Source: Vibrio gangliei (GTDB lineage: Bacteria; Pseudomonadota; Gammaproteobacteria; Enterobacterales; Vibrionaceae). Taken from it: a stretch of DNA of 64,000 bases. Positions 44,401 to 53,672 of this stretch are shown piece after piece; position 1 is the first letter of the stretch; every line of letters begins with the position of its first letter. The position numbers and the translations under genes were made by a program. The stretch covers positions 1 to 64,000 of the forward strand of contig NZ_AP021870.1 in the NCBI RefSeq assembly GCF_026001925.1, given 5' to 3'. Under the pieces are notes generated by a model that had not been told where the DNA came from, searched no databases, and saw nothing but the letters and a program-made list of their open reading frames with translations.

Positions 44401-44465
44401 GCTATTCGCTTCATTTTGTGAGTTGAATGGAGTGGTTATTTGCCTCATATTTTGAGGCGAATAGC
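44401..44465. other. Nested inverted repeat after acetyltransferase cluster
   Basis: An outer perfect 9-bp repeat (GCTATTCGC 44401-44409, GCGAATAGC 44457-44465) encloses an inner hairpin GCCTCA (44442-44447) / TGAGGC (44453-44458). It may be a terminator-like structure, but no T-run follows on either side. It could also be a small mobile repeat remnant. Confidence 0.4.
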
Positions 44466-44574
44466 GGTAAAGCAGCACTAGTTTCTTGTAACAACTCAAT
44501 ACAAGTTCTATTTTGGCTTCTTAATCGCCTTGGTTACACTGCGATTATCACTTAACAGACAGGTACGTTTTGCT

Positions 44575-44958
44575 ATGAAAAAAATCATTCCCCTGATTGC
44601 CTTATTGGTTACTGCCAATGTGTATGCGGCAGGCTCTGATCTTAAAGCCACCATGAAAGAGATGAAGTTGGAATTTAAACAGGCCGCTGAAGCTCAAACA
44701 ATTGACGAAATGAAAGAGCCTGTGGTCAAACTTAAAGAGTTAGTGAATAACGCCAAGCAAGGTTCTTATCCACCAGAAAAGCAAGGCGTGTACTTAGAAG
44801 GCTTTAACAAACTCACCGTTACGCTTGATAGCGTCGAAAGCAGTTTAGAGGCCGGTAATTTTGATGAAGCCAAGCAAGAGTTACGCCAGGTGGATGATTT
44901 ACGCAAGGAGTACCACGACAAACGCAATCCAAGCATTTGGAGTAAGTTGTTTGGTTGA
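44575..44958 (+). CDS. Cytochrome b562-like periplasmic protein
   Basis: 127 residues with a signal peptide (KKIIPLIALLVTANVYA-AGSD) and a four-helix bundle. The heme-ligand Met candidate is in DLKATMKEMK near the mature N-terminus and the His ligand in RKEYHDKRNPS near the C-terminus, the cytochrome b562 arrangement. It would carry non-covalent haem in the periplasm. The ATG at 44575 starts the signal peptide; the longer frame has 15 residues with no ribosome site. Confidence 0.85.
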   Translation: MKKIIPLIALLVTANVYAAGSDLKATMKEMKLEFKQAAEAQTIDEMKEPVVKLKELVNNAKQGSYPPEKQGVYLEGFNKLTVTLDSVESSLEAGNFDEAKQELRQVDDLRKEYHDKRNPSIWSKLFG

Positions 44959-44990
44959 TTAGCCTGTTTAGGTATCTGATTATTTTTATC

Positions 44991-45019
44991 AAAACGAGCA
45001 CGATGGGGCTCGTTTTTTG
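44991..45019 (+). terminator. Terminator after cytochrome b562-like gene
   Basis: A 9-bp stem (AAAACGAGC 44991-44999, GCTCGTTTT 45008-45016) with an 8-nt loop runs into six T residues. Confidence 0.85.
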
Positions 45020-45213
45020 TTTCACCTGGCTATTAATAAGTTATTTGTTGTGATCGGAAAAGAGACACTGAGAATGATAAACAAGGTTCAATAGATTTTA
45101 CCTATTGGTGATATCTGTAAAATATTCTGTTACATAATGAGCATTACCGTAAAATTCTGAGTAGATAACAGAAATAGGTGTTTATCTATGATTGGTTTTG
45201 TGAGGATATGGTG

Positions 45214-46074
45214 ATGAAAAAAGCATTGGTGGTTGAAGGCGGGGCGATGAGAGGGATTTTCGCAAGTGGTGTTCTCGATAGCTTTTTAGCCCATGACTAT
45301 AATCCCTTTGATTTTGTTATTGGTGTATCGGCAGGTGCATCGAATTTAGTTGGCTATTTAGCACAACAACCTGAGCGCAGTTTCCGTGTGATCACCGAGT
45401 TAGCGACTCGACGAGAGTTCTTTGATCCACTTCGTTTTCTTAAAGGAGGAAGCTTAGTGGATGTAAAGTGGTTGATTGATGAGTCTAACCACCAGTTTCC
45501 TATTGATAGCCACAAAACTTTCAACCAAACGCCTTTTTTTGCCGCTGCAACCAATATTGAAACAGGACGAGCCGATTACTATCAATTGACAGAAGATAAT
45601 CAAGTTAAAATCTTAGAGGCTACGGCAGCTTTACCGATAGCCTATAAACAAACGCCTTGTTTCTCTGGTGAATGCTATACCGATGGTGGAGTGTCTGATT
45701 CCATTCCTGTTATTGAAGCTTATCGCCGTGGTGCTCGAGATATTACTGTTATTTTGTCTCACCCACTGAGTTATGAAATGCACCCTCCTAAAGTAAAGTG
45801 GTTTACTAAGAAGCTATTTGCGCGTCATCCTCATATTGCCCGCTCAATGCTGTTAAGAGCGAGGAACTATAATAGAACTCTTGATTTTATTCGTAATTTC
45901 CCTGACGACGCTGTAATAAGAGTAATTGCGCCACCTCCAAGTTTTTCAGTAAAGCGTTTGACGATGAAGAAGCAGATATTAGAAAGCGGTTATAAGATGG
46001 GATTAAAATCAGGATTACTGCATCTTACTCATCGCTCGATAAATATGAAAAGATCCGAGAATATGAAAGTTTAA
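45214..46074 (+). CDS. Patatin-like phospholipase family protein
   Basis: 286 residues, RssA/YjjU-like. The oxyanion stretch VEGGAMRGIFASGVLD is at residue 6, the nucleophile Ser in GVSAGASN (residue about 40) and the Asp dyad partner in YTDGGVSDSIP (residue about 160). It probably acts as a serine acylhydrolase in the cytosol. The ATG at 45214 has GAGG 8 nt upstream; the ATG two codons earlier is too close. Confidence 0.88.
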   Translation: MKKALVVEGGAMRGIFASGVLDSFLAHDYNPFDFVIGVSAGASNLVGYLAQQPERSFRVITELATRREFFDPLRFLKGGSLVDVKWLIDESNHQFPIDSHKTFNQTPFFAAATNIETGRADYYQLTEDNQVKILEATAALPIAYKQTPCFSGECYTDGGVSDSIPVIEAYRRGARDITVILSHPLSYEMHPPKVKWFTKKLFARHPHIARSMLLRARNYNRTLDFIRNFPDDAVIRVIAPPPSFSVKRLTMKKQILESGYKMGLKSGLLHLTHRSINMKRSENMKV

Positions 46075-46135
46075 GATTAGAAGACTTAAAGCCTCTTTAG
46101 TTTCCTTTTTAGCGTGTTTTCATTTTATAAACAAA

Positions 46136-46163
46136 AAAGCGAGCCCCTTACAGAGCTCGCTTT
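46136..46163. terminator. Bidirectional terminator between patatin gene and gcvP
   Basis: A perfect 9-bp stem (AAAGCGAGC 46136-46144, GCTCGCTTT 46155-46163) with a 10-nt loop lies between converging genes. Confidence 0.8.
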
Positions 46164-46184
46164 CTCATTTCAGCTTTCTAACCC

Positions 46185-49064
46185 TTACTGATAATTCTCA
46201 ATACTTGGGCAAGAACATACTAGGTTACGGTCACCGTAGACGTTATCGACACGGTTGACGGTTGGCCAGTATTTAGCGGCTTTCGCTTGTGTCGATGGGA
46301 AGCAAGCCTCTTCGCGAGTGTATGGGCGATCCCATGTTTCACTCATCAAATCGACTTGAGTGTGTGGCGCGTTGACCAGTGGGTTGTTGTCGAGCGGCCA
46401 TTCACCTTGCTGTACTTTGTCCATCTCTTGGCGAATCGCGATCATTGCGTCACAGAAGCGATCCAGTTCGGCTTTATCTTCTGATTCGGTTGGTTCCACC
46501 ATCAGCGTGCCAGCAACTGGGAATGACATGGTTGGCGCGTGGAAACCGTAGTCCATTAAACGCTTGGCAATGTCTTCTTCGCTGATGCCTGTCGCCTCTT
46601 TGAGTGGGCGAATGTCGATAATACATTCATGCGCCACACGACCATTGTGACCACGGTAAAGTACCGGGTAGTGCGGACGTAAGCGTTCCATGATGTAGTT
46701 GGCGTTTAGAATAGCAACTTTGGTCGCTTCAGTCAGTCCTTGGCCACCCATCATAGTGATGTAAGCCCAAGAGATAGGCAGAATCGAGGCACTACCAAGA
46801 TCGGCAGCAGAAACCGCATAGTCATTACCTTCTACACCATTTTCAATATGGCCTGGTAGGAAAGGCGCAAGGTGCGATTTCACCCCGATAGGACCCATGC
46901 CTGGGCCACCACCGCCGTGTGGAATACAGAACGTTTTGTGTAGGTTTAAGTGTGATACATCACCGCCAATCACGCCTGGGTTAGTTAAGCCAACTTGCGC
47001 GTTCATGTTTGCGCCATCGAGGTAAACTTGACCGCCAGCGGCATGCACCATGTCACACACTTTTTGCACTTGCTCTTCATAGACACCGTGAGTCGATGGG
47101 TAGGTGATCATAATGCTAGACAGGTTGCTGTGGTGCTTGTCGATTTTCGCGGCCAGATCTTGTAAGTCGATATTGCCGTATTCATCACACATCACCACAA
47201 CGACTTTCATGGACACCATAGAGGCTGTCGCAGGGTTAGTGCCGTGCGCAGAGCTTGGGATCAAACACACATTACGGTGACCTTCGCCACGGCTTTGGTG
47301 GTAACGTTGAATCGCGATTAATCCTGCGTACTCACCGGATGCACCTGAGTTAGGTTGTAATGAAAATTCATCGTAGCCGGTGATTTCACACAATTGTTTT
47401 TTCAATGAATCCGCCAGTGCGCTGTAGCCTGCGGCTTGCTCCATTGGTGCGAATGGGTGGATGGAACCAAATTCTGGCCAAGTCACTGGGATCATCTCCG
47501 CAGCGGCGTTGAGCTTCATGGTACAGCTGCCCAGCGGGATCATGCCGTGCGTTAATGAGAAATCTTTGTTTTCCAGCTTTTTCAAATAACGCATCATTTG
47601 AGTTTCGCTACGATACGTATTGAATACTGGATGAGTTAAAAACTCAGAGCTGCGTTGGCAAGTCACAGGAATTGCGGCAAATTCGTTGGCTGCGATGTCG
47701 TTTGAATAAGTATCGACATTACCTTCAACAGAGAACACGGCAAACAGCGCTTCGATGTCTTCAGCCTTCGTAGTTTCATCTAGGCTGATACCAATTTGTG
47801 ACGGCAGTTTGCGTAGGTTGATGCCAGCTTGTTGAGCCGCTTGGTATAAACGTTCGGTTTGCTCTTGGCTATCAATGCTGATGGTATCGAAGAACGTATC
47901 ATGTACTAACTTGTGACCGGCGGATTTTAAGCCTGCTGCCAAAATAGCGGTAAAGTGATGAGTACGACGAGCAATGGTGCGTAAGCCTTCTGCGCCGTGA
48001 TACACCGCGTAGAAAGATGCCATGTTGGCAAGTAGCGCCTGGGCGGTACAAATGTTCGAGGTCGCTTTTTCGCGGCGAATATGTTGCTCACGAGTTTGCA
48101 TCGCCATGCGCAGTGCTTGGTTGCCTTTGCTATCAACCGACACGCCAATCACGCGACCTGGCATAGTACGCTTGTGTTTGTCTCGCGTTGCCATAAATGC
48201 CGCGTGTGGGCCACCGTAACCCATAGGTACGCCGAAACGTTGCGCCGAGCCAATCACGACATCTGCGCCCATTTCTCCAGCTGGTTTTAGTAGGGTAGAA
48301 GCAAGTAGGTCGGTTGCCACCGTCACCAGTGTTTTATTGGCTTGAGCCGCCGCGATGATATCAGTTAAATCACGCACTTCACCGGTCGTGCTTGGGTATT
48401 GCAATAGAGCGCCAAACACGTCTTGTTGCGGCAAGCTGTCGATATCGCCGACGATCACTTCAAAACCGATAAATTCTGCGCGTGTTTTGACCACTTCAAT
48501 GGTTTGTGGGTGTACATCGTCAGCAACAAAGAATACGTTACTTTTGCTTTTGCCTGCACGTTGACACAGCGTCATCGCTTCACCGGCCGCCGTTGCTTCA
48601 TCTAGAAGAGAAGCGTTCGCAATGTCCATGCCCGTTAGGTCAATCACCATTTGTTGATAGTTCAACAATGATTCCAAACGACCTTGTGAGATCTCTGGCT
48701 GATAAGGCGTGTAAGCGGTGTACCAACCTGGGTTTTCTAGCACATTGCGTAAGATGACGTTTGGCGTGAAAGTGTTGTAGTAACCTTGGCCAATGAAAGT
48801 GCGTTGCACCGTGTTCATGTTGGCGAAAGTTTTCATTTTAGCCAGCATATCCGCTTCGCTCATTGGTGCATCCAGTGCCATAGCATTATCTAAGCGAATT
48901 TTAGCTGGAACAGTTTGAGCAATAAGATCATCAAGGCTGGTGGCTTTGCTGTCGCTGAGCTCGTTGATGATGTCGAGCATCGCTTGTTGATCGGCGTGGC
49001 TCGGGCCATTGTGGCGGCCAATAAATTCTTGATTGTTGCTTAACTCATTGATTAGATTGGTCAT
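46185..49064 (-). CDS. gcvP: Glycine dehydrogenase (decarboxylating), P protein
   Basis: 959 residues, full length. It decarboxylates glycine with PLP and passes the aminomethyl group to lipoyl-GcvH. The PLP lysine is in [18 protein letters not shown] (around residue 710), and the N-terminal half shows [12 protein letters not shown] and [18 protein letters not shown] lies 7 nt before ATG. It is 169 nt downstream of gcvH on the same strand. A PurR box lies ahead of gcvH. Confidence 0.97.
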   Translation of the reverse strand: MTNLINELSNNQEFIGRHNGPSHADQQAMLDIINELSDSKATSLDDLIAQTVPAKIRLDNAMALDAPMSEADMLAKMKTFANMNTVQRTFIGQGYYNTFTPNVILRNVLENPGWYTAYTPYQPEISQGRLESLLNYQQMVIDLTGMDIANASLLDEATAAGEAMTLCQRAGKSKSNVFFVADDVHPQTIEVVKTRAEFIGFEVIVGDIDSLPQQDVFGALLQYPSTTGEVRDLTDIIAAAQANKTLVTVATDLLASTLLKPAGEMGADVVIGSAQRFGVPMGYGGPHAAFMATRDKHKRTMPGRVIGVSVDSKGNQALRMAMQTREQHIRREKATSNICTAQALLANMASFYAVYHGAEGLRTIARRTHHFTAILAAGLKSAGHKLVHDTFFDTISIDSQEQTERLYQAAQQAGINLRKLPSQIGISLDETTKAEDIEALFAVFSVEGNVDTYSNDIAANEFAAIPVTCQRSSEFLTHPVFNTYRSETQMMRYLKKLENKDFSLTHGMIPLGSCTMKLNAAAEMIPVTWPEFGSIHPFAPMEQAAGYSALADSLKKQLCEITGYDEFSLQPNSGASGEYAGLIAIQRYHQSRGEGHRNVCLIPSSAHGTNPATASMVSMKVVVVMCDEYGNIDLQDLAAKIDKHHSNLSSIMITYPSTHGVYEEQVQKVCDMVHAAGGQVYLDGANMNAQVGLTNPGVIGGDVSHLNLHKTFCIPHGGGGPGMGPIGVKSHLAPFLPGHIENGVEGNDYAVSAADLGSASILPISWAYITMMGGQGLTEATKVAILNANYIMERLRPHYPVLYRGHNGRVAHECIIDIRPLKEATGISEEDIAKRLMDYGFHAPTMSFPVAGTLMVEPTESEDKAELDRFCDAMIAIRQEMDKVQQGEWPLDNNPLVNAPHTQVDLMSETWDRPYTREEACFPSTQAKAAKYWPTVNRVDNVYGDRNLVCSCPSIENYQ

Positions 49065-49131
49065 AGTGTTACCTGAACTAAATGAAAAGCCAGCGAATGG
49101 CTGACTTTGTAGGCGGTGATAGGTTCTCGGG

Positions 49132-49212
49132 CGCTACGCTGCTCGTTTCCCGATACGATTGATTGACTAGAAGATCCGTCTTTTTCGAGTGACGAGAAGC
49201 AGAAGCGTAGCG
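49132..49212. repeat. Inverted repeat between gcvH and gcvP
   Basis: CGCTACGCT (49132-49140) and AGCGTAGCG (49204-49212) are exact inverted copies 63 bp apart, with neighbouring imperfectly matched CTGCTCGT/ACGAGAAGCAG. It looks like a short intergenic repeat element of a type common in vibrio genomes, and may fold in the mRNA between the two genes. Confidence 0.4.
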
Positions 49213-49233
49213 ACCTAGCGACGAGTAACGTTT

Positions 49234-49614
49234 TTAGTCTTCTTCAATACTCGCAAGATACTCTTCCGCATCTTGTAGATTATCCAGTTCAGATGGATCG
49301 TCGAGTTTCACTTTCACAATCCAACCGCCTTCGTATGACTCGCTGTTGATGAGTTCAGGGCTGTCTTCAAGCTCTTCGTTGATTTCAACAATTTCGCCAG
49401 TGACCGGAGCATAAATGTCTGACGCTGCTTTTACTGACTCAACCAGTGAAAAGCTGTCGCCTGCATCAATGGTGTCGCCGACTTCTGGTAGGTCAACAAA
49501 CACTACATCGCCTAGCATTTCTTGTGCGTGCTCAGAAATACCAATGGTCACAGTGCCATCACCATTGTCACGAACCCACTCGTGGCTTTCAGTAAATTTT
49601 AGAGTCATGTCCAT
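49234..49614 (-). CDS. gcvH: Glycine cleavage system H protein
   Basis: 126 residues. The lipoyl lysine is Lys62 in [14 protein letters not shown], with the usual acidic C-terminus. It shuttles the aminomethyl group between the P, T and L proteins. AGGAG is 8 nt upstream of the ATG. First gene of the minus-strand gcvHP unit; gcvT lies on the other strand 2.7 kb away. Confidence 0.96.
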   Translation of the reverse strand: MDMTLKFTESHEWVRDNGDGTVTIGISEHAQEMLGDVVFVDLPEVGDTIDAGDSFSLVESVKAASDIYAPVTGEIVEINEELEDSPELINSESYEGGWIVKVKLDDPSELDNLQDAEEYLASIEED

Positions 49615-49660
49615 TCTGTTTACTCCTAAAAAGAGAAAGTTTGTTAATCAATGAGTTATT

Positions 49661-49674
49661 ACGCAATCGTTTGC
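49661..49674. promoter_or_regulatory. PurR-type box upstream of gcvH
   Basis: ACGCAATCGTTTGC matches the PurR operator ACGCAAACGTTTGCGT at 13 of 14 compared positions. It lies 47 bp upstream of the gcvH start. In E. coli PurR represses gcv genes because they supply one-carbon units for purine synthesis. Confidence 0.65.
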
Positions 49675-49866
49675 CTTTATGTTGAAAAACGAAAGCATTT
49701 TCCAGTTTAGTCATTGAGTGTGAAATACAAAAGAATCGCTCTAACATTTGCCGCTGCCATCAATAGGCTGGTAAACATTAGGCTCGGTGTGAAATGAGAT
49801 GCCCCACGACACACCTTAATAAGATTCTCATAACATACTTTTCATAAGTTGATTATTCAACCAAAA

Positions 49867-49931
49867 GTTTCCTATAAGAAACAAGATTTCCATTTTTGTT
49901 ATCTACCGCACCTTTTAGGAAATGGTTTCCC
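49867..49931. promoter_or_regulatory. Two palindromes in the gcvH - regulator gap
   Basis: GTTTCCTATAAGAAAC (49867-49882, 5-bp arms) and GGAAATGGTTTCC (49918-49930, 5-bp arms) share TTTCC/GGAAA half-sites and lie between the divergent gcvH and the HTH-cupin regulator. They are candidate operators for that regulator; this is inference. Confidence 0.4.
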
Positions 49932-49965
49932 TTTAATCTGCCTTTTTGAATCGGTAATATGCAAT

Positions 49966-49979
49966 AGCAAACGTTTGCT
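49966..49979. promoter_or_regulatory. PurR-type box upstream of the HTH-cupin regulator
   Basis: AGCAAACGTTTGCT is a perfect 14-bp palindrome containing the PurR core GCAAACGTTTGC. It lies 80 bp before the regulator start on the side that drives the regulator, symporter and gcvT genes. Confidence 0.65.
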
Positions 49980-50059
49980 TGATGGTTTGAGTATGGAAAC
50001 GACAATCATCCAATAAAAGAGCAACAATCATCAGGGATCAGGACGAAAGGAATCTACCA

Positions 50060-50686
50060 GTGAGCGCAGAGAATCAATTTATACCAACGCAATCCATCAG
50101 TTTTCAAACGGAAGACGCAGATCAATCGCTCACGCCACTCAATCTCGGTCAGCGTTTAAAAGACATCCGTTTGCAGATGGGGTTAACGCTGGAAGAAGCC
50201 AGTAAGCGTACAGGCTTGGCGCGTTCTACCTTATCTAAAATCGAAAATGAGCAGATTTCGCCCACTTTCCAAGCCCTGCAGAAGCTTGCCACTGGCTTAG
50301 ATATGCCTATTCCTCAAATTTTTGAGCCACCTAAGCAAGCCAGTGCAGTTGGGCGTCGTGATATTACCCGCGCAGGAGAAGGCAAACCGCACCCGACCAC
50401 AACGTATGAGCACGAACTGCTAGCAACCCAGCTATCGAATAAAAAGATGGTGCCGTTTAAAAGCCGAATTCGTTCGCGCAGTTTTGATGATTACCAAGAA
50501 TGGATTCGCCACGATGGGGAAGAATTTTTACTTGTGTTGGAAGGTAAGGTTCGATTTTATTCTGAGTTTTATCAACCGGTGGAGCTGAAAGAAGGAGATA
50601 GCGTGTACTACGATGCCAGCATGGGTCACACGTTGATCTCTGTTAGTGAGGAAGATGCTCTGATTTTATGGGTTACAGCAAAATAA
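50060..50686 (+). CDS. XRE-family regulator with C-terminal cupin domain
   Basis: 208 residues. The helix-turn-helix is LGQRLKDIRLQMGLTLEEASKRTGLARSTLSKIENEQISPT (residues about 30-70); the cupin domain follows (HDGEEFLLVLEGKVRFYSE, LKEGDSVYYDASMGHTLIS). GTG start, with AAAGG 9 nt upstream. It sits between gcvHP and the symporter and gcvT genes, so control of glycine use is likely; the ligand may be glycine or a product. Confidence 0.9.
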   Translation: MSAENQFIPTQSISFQTEDADQSLTPLNLGQRLKDIRLQMGLTLEEASKRTGLARSTLSKIENEQISPTFQALQKLATGLDMPIPQIFEPPKQASAVGRRDITRAGEGKPHPTTTYEHELLATQLSNKKMVPFKSRIRSRSFDDYQEWIRHDGEEFLLVLEGKVRFYSEFYQPVELKEGDSVYYDASMGHTLISVSEEDALILWVTAK

Positions 50687-50925
50687 TCCACTATTTAAAA
50701 ACAGAATTGTTATTAATTTGTTATTGAAACGAGGCTTTTTTCACATTTTTGCAATTGTAACTAGGTGTGATGCTTTTTCATGCTTATGATGAAGTTATTC
50801 AGAACATGCTTCATGGAGTAGTTTTTGCATGTGTCTGGTTCTATTCATGTTTTGGCTAGGGTAAGCCTCAAGCTCTTAACATGGTTGAAGAGAAATCATA
50901 ATGACAAAGGAAAAGGACTTCATAT

Positions 50926-52287
50926 ATGGAAGCATTAACCAATTTTGTTTCAGCGATTAATGGGGTGGTTTGGGGCGTCCCAATGTTGGTGATGATCTTA
51001 GGTGTCGGGCTATTTTTGATGCTCGGTTTGAGATTCATGCCAATTTTGAAACTGCCGCAAGGGTTCAAATTATTGTGGAGCGGGCGCAGCAGTTCTTCAG
51101 AAGGTGACATTACGCCTTTTAACGCATTGATGACCTCACTTTCAGCCACAATCGGTACAGGTAACATCGCCGGTGTTGCAACCGCGATCGCGTTAGGTGG
51201 CCCGGGTGCACTATTTTGGATGTGGTGCACCGCATTAGTGGGCATGGCGACTAAGTATTCAGAAGCTGTGTGCGCCGTGACTTACCGTGAAAAAGATGAA
51301 AACGGTAACTACGTTGGCGGCCCAATGTATTACATCAAAAACGGCCTATCGAAAAAGTGGGCTTGGCTAGGGACGTTATTTGCCATTTTCGGTGCGATTG
51401 CCGGCTTCGGTATTGGTAATGGGGTGCAAGCAAACTCAGTCGCCGATGCGCTAAACAGTAACTTTGGCATTTCACCGGTTGTCACAGGAATTGTATTGAT
51501 GATTCTGGTTGGCCTGGTACTGGTCGGTGGTATTAAACGTATTTCCGATGTCGCGGGTAAGTTGGTGCCATTCATGGCGGTATTTTACATTGTTGCCGGT
51601 TTAGGTGTGGTATTGGCTAATATCACTGAAATCCCAGCCGCCTTTGCTTTGATCTTCGAAAGTGCATTTAGCCCAGTCGCGGCGCAAGGTGGTTTTGCGG
51701 GGGCAGCAGTGTGGGCAGCGATTCGTTTTGGTGTGGCGCGTGGTGTGTTCTCGAACGAAGCTGGTCTTGGTTCTGCGCCGATTGCGCACGCAGCAGCAAA
51801 AACGAAAAACCCAGTGAAACAAGGCCTGGTCGCCATGCTAGGTACGTTTATTGACACCATCATCGTGTGTTCAATAACCGGTTTTGCCATTATCTTGTCA
51901 GGCGAATGGGTATCTGGTGAAACGGGAGCGACATTAACATCAAGCGCATTCTCCAGCACCTTCTCATTCGGCCACATCATCGTCGCGATTGCACTGGCGA
52001 TTTTTGCTTTCACCACTATTTTGGGCTGGAGCTTCTACTGCGAAAAATGTGTTCAGTTCCTATTCGGTGCCAAAGCGATTAAACCGTTCCGCATTGTGTG
52101 GGTGCTTGCTGTGCCTGTTGGTGCAATGAGTTCACTTAACTTTATTTGGCTACTGGCCGATACCATGAATGCCATGATGGCGATTCCTAACTTGATTGCC
52201 TTGGTATTACTCAGCCCTGTAGTGTTCAAACTAACCCGTGACTATTTCTCAGGAAAAGACGTCACAATCAAAGAAACAACGGAATAG
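50926..52287 (+). CDS. Sodium:alanine/glycine symporter (AGCS family)
   Basis: 453 residues with about eleven hydrophobic segments. The AGCS signature is clear: MTSLSATIGTGNIAGVATAIALGGPGALFWMWCTALVGMATKYSEAVCAV and FSNEAGLGSAPIAHAAAKT. It imports glycine or alanine with Na+. AAGGA is 9 nt upstream of ATG. Its place between the gcv regulator and gcvT suggests glycine as substrate. I found no glycine riboswitch in its 240-bp leader. Confidence 0.93.
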   Translation: MEALTNFVSAINGVVWGVPMLVMILGVGLFLMLGLRFMPILKLPQGFKLLWSGRSSSSEGDITPFNALMTSLSATIGTGNIAGVATAIALGGPGALFWMWCTALVGMATKYSEAVCAVTYREKDENGNYVGGPMYYIKNGLSKKWAWLGTLFAIFGAIAGFGIGNGVQANSVADALNSNFGISPVVTGIVLMILVGLVLVGGIKRISDVAGKLVPFMAVFYIVAGLGVVLANITEIPAAFALIFESAFSPVAAQGGFAGAAVWAAIRFGVARGVFSNEAGLGSAPIAHAAAKTKNPVKQGLVAMLGTFIDTIIVCSITGFAIILSGEWVSGETGATLTSSAFSSTFSFGHIIVAIALAIFAFTTILGWSFYCEKCVQFLFGAKAIKPFRIVWVLAVPVGAMSSLNFIWLLADTMNAMMAIPNLIALVLLSPVVFKLTRDYFSGKDVTIKETTE

Positions 52288-52329
52288 TGCTTATTTCTGT
52301 TGTATAGGCGCGAGCCTGATGGAGGATAA

Positions 52330-53463
52330 ATGACAGAACAATCGACTCAACCTTTGCTTAATACCCCGCTGTATGATGTTCATGTACAAGCGGGCGCAAA
52401 AATGGTGCCATTCGCTGGTTATAACATGCCAGTTCAGTATCCACTTGGCGTGAAAAAAGAGCACTTGCATACCCGTGATGCAGCCGGTCTTTTTGATGTT
52501 TCACACATGGGGCAACTGCGCCTAAAAGGTGAAGGTGCGGCGGCAGCATTAGAGGCATTAGTGCCAGTCGATATTATTGATCTGCCATCAGGCAAGCAGC
52601 GTTATGCGTTCTTTACTAACGAGCAAGGCGGCATCATGGACGATCTTATGGTCGCCAACCTAGGTGATCATTTGTTTGTGGTGGTCAACGCCGCTTGTAA
52701 GGCGCAAGACATTGCACATTTGCAAGCTAACTTACCACAAGGTGTTGAGCTTGAAGTGATTGACGATCGCGCTTTGCTCGCCTTGCAAGGCCCAAAAGCC
52801 GCTGAGGTGTTAGCGCGTTTCCAATCACAAGTGGCAGAGATGCTGTTTATGGACGTGCAAGTGATCGACATTGATGGCATTGAATGCATTGTCAGCCGCT
52901 CGGGTTACACAGGTGAAGATGGCTATGAAATTTCGGTTCCTAATCAACACGCTGCGGTACTTGCTAACAAGCTCACCGCGTGTGAAGAAGTGGAATGGAT
53001 TGGTTTGGGCGCACGTGATTCATTGCGTTTAGAATGTGGCTTGTGTTTATATGGTCATGATCTTGATACCACCACCACGCCAGTGGAAGCGAGCCTGTTG
53101 TGGGCGATCAGCAAACCGCGTCGTGCAGATGGTGAGCGTGCTGGTGGCTTCCCTGGTGCCGACATCATCTTAAAGCAAATCGAAACCAAAGATGTGGTGC
53201 GTAAGCGTGTTGGCTTAGTGGGGCAAACCAAAGCGCCGGTGCGTGAAGGCTGCAAACTGTTTGATGCCAACGATAACGAAATCGGCATTGTTACTAGTGG
53301 CACAGCTGGCCCAACGGCGGGTAAACCCGTTTCCATGGCCTATGTGGCGACTGAGTTCGCCGCGATTGGCACGGAAATTTTCGCCGATGTCCGTGGTAAA
53401 AAATTGCCAATGACGGTCGAAAAAATGCCGTTTGTACCGCAACGTTATTATCGTGGTGTGTAA
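52330..53463 (+). CDS. gcvT: Aminomethyltransferase, glycine cleavage T protein
   Basis: 377 residues. It transfers the methylene group from GcvH to tetrahydrofolate and releases ammonia. Landmarks: MVPFAGYNMPVQYPLGVKKEHLHTR, FDVSHMGQ, SRSGYTGEDGYEISVP and the C-terminal FVPQRYYRGV. GGAGG is 5 nt before the ATG. It lies on the opposite strand to gcvHP, downstream of the symporter by 42 nt. Confidence 0.96.
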   Translation: MTEQSTQPLLNTPLYDVHVQAGAKMVPFAGYNMPVQYPLGVKKEHLHTRDAAGLFDVSHMGQLRLKGEGAAAALEALVPVDIIDLPSGKQRYAFFTNEQGGIMDDLMVANLGDHLFVVVNAACKAQDIAHLQANLPQGVELEVIDDRALLALQGPKAAEVLARFQSQVAEMLFMDVQVIDIDGIECIVSRSGYTGEDGYEISVPNQHAAVLANKLTACEEVEWIGLGARDSLRLECGLCLYGHDLDTTTTPVEASLLWAISKPRRADGERAGGFPGADIILKQIETKDVVRKRVGLVGQTKAPVREGCKLFDANDNEIGIVTSGTAGPTAGKPVSMAYVATEFAAIGTEIFADVRGKKLPMTVEKMPFVPQRYYRGV

Positions 53464-53509
53464 TTGATAATTTACCCTGTCGGGTCAAGTTAGATAAATA
53501 ATGAAACCT

Positions 53510-53553
53510 AAGCCAGTGACCTTAAATTAATAAGAGGTTCACTGGCTTTTTTA
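53510..53553 (+). terminator. Terminator after gcvT
   Basis: A 10-bp stem (AAGCCAGTGA 53510-53519, TCACTGGCTT 53540-53549) with a 20-nt loop is followed by a T-run. Confidence 0.8.
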
Positions 53554-53672
53554 TAGAGTTTCATTTTTTTGCTTAAATGTAGAGCGGTATTATAAAACCT
53601 AGGCAGCTTGTTTCATTTTAGAGTGTCATGATAAAGCGTGGTTTTTAGTGAAGATAAAAGTGAAGAAAAGGG

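Noticed and set aside
46287..48757. Several plus-strand frames over gcvP
   Set aside because: They are antisense by-products of a full-length, well-conserved gene.
50687..50925. Glycine riboswitch before the symporter or gcvT
   Set aside because: Looked for the conserved glycine aptamer core in the leader and found none.
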